Below are positions 63,988 through 64,000 of a stretch of 64,000 nucleotides of DNA, one piece after another (position 1 is the first letter of the stretch; each line of letters starts with the position of its first letter). Below the pieces are notes generated by a model. That model was given only the letters and a program-made list of their open reading frames with translations. It ran no database searches and was not told where the DNA came from. The DNA lies in contig NZ_JAGPWC010000027.1 of assembly GCF_018119405.1 (NCBI RefSeq), positions 1 through 64,000 on the forward strand, read 5' to 3'. The DNA is from Massilia sp. ST3 (GTDB lineage: Bacteria > Pseudomonadota > Gammaproteobacteria > Burkholderiales > Burkholderiaceae_D). The position numbers and the translations under genes are program-made.

Positions 63988-64000
63988 GCGCTGGGCGGGC

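Overview
The window is 64 kb of high-GC, gene-dense bacterial chromosome. Gene content and protein style point to a betaproteobacterium of the Oxalobacteraceae, close to Massilia/Telluria/Duganella. The indicators are a dap cluster with pilU, the order flhDC - membrane methyltransferase - motAB - che, a kynBUA operon, a DUF3460 protein beside scpA and panC, and MCP and PilZ proteins of the type seen in that family. This placement is inferred from remembered family features, not from a search. Almost everything is housekeeping, motility or signalling. I see no rRNA, tRNA, CRISPR array, transposase, integrase or prophage.

Layout. (1) 1-7.7 kb, minus strand: lysine/peptidoglycan precursor genes dapC, dapD and dapE with pilU, an ArsC/Spx-like reductase and prmB. 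A small accessory insert (2.8-4.1 kb) holds two tiny membrane peptides, a two-TM protein and a secreted Cys protein. (2) 7.8-9.3 kb: a DUF1275 membrane protein and a GNAT enzyme, separated by a decayed second copy of the dapC 5' end. (3) 9.3-15.2 kb: an AraC regulator divergent from a coupled three-gene unit of AGPS-like flavoprotein, GlpD-like dehydrogenase and FGGY kinase. (4) 15.2-21.3 kb: signalling genes (HD-GYP, PilZ, MCP, LytS/LytTR pair). (5) 21.4-24.9 kb: an overlapping trio of class C beta-lactamase, acyltransferase and esterase, then a GNAT pseudogene. (6) 25-32 kb: response-regulator diguanylate cyclase, aminotransferase, RidA, threonine-dehydratase-like enzyme, DMT exporter and divergent MocR regulator. 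(7) 32.2-37 kb: htpG behind a heat-shock-type promoter, then GFA, GNAT, RBBP9-like hydrolase and acyltransferase genes. (8) 37-39.8 kb: the kynBUA operon, degrading tryptophan to anthranilate. (9) 40-53 kb: a large motility/chemotaxis block, flhD flhC, methyltransferase, motA motB, CheZ-like, cheY1, cheA, cheW, cheR, cheD, cheB, cheY2, cheZ and an EAL/HDOD protein, followed by the opposing flagellar brake gene ycgR. (10) 54-64 kb: panC, scpA, DUF3460, a large unrecognised enzyme, metG, mrp/apbC, a MEDS hybrid histidine kinase and a small secreted protein.

The most striking non-coding feature lies in the 558-bp gap before flhD. It holds three tandem units about 74 bp apart, each carrying a near-consensus flagellar sigma-28 promoter (TAAAGTTC, exactly 11 bp, then a GCCGATAA-like box). 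If active, they would put the flagellar master regulator and the whole motor/chemotaxis block under FliA positive feedback. Two families of palindromic intergenic repeats (REP-like) are scattered through the window. In two places they have entered coding sequence: one supplies the stop codon of flhC, the other encodes the C-terminal tail of the dehydratase.

Together the genes describe a motile, type-IV-pilated aerobe with dense c-di-GMP signalling (a diguanylate cyclase, an HD-GYP phosphodiesterase, two PilZ proteins and a degenerate EAL/HDOD protein). Two CheY proteins sit beside two proteins that carry the CheZ phosphatase motif.
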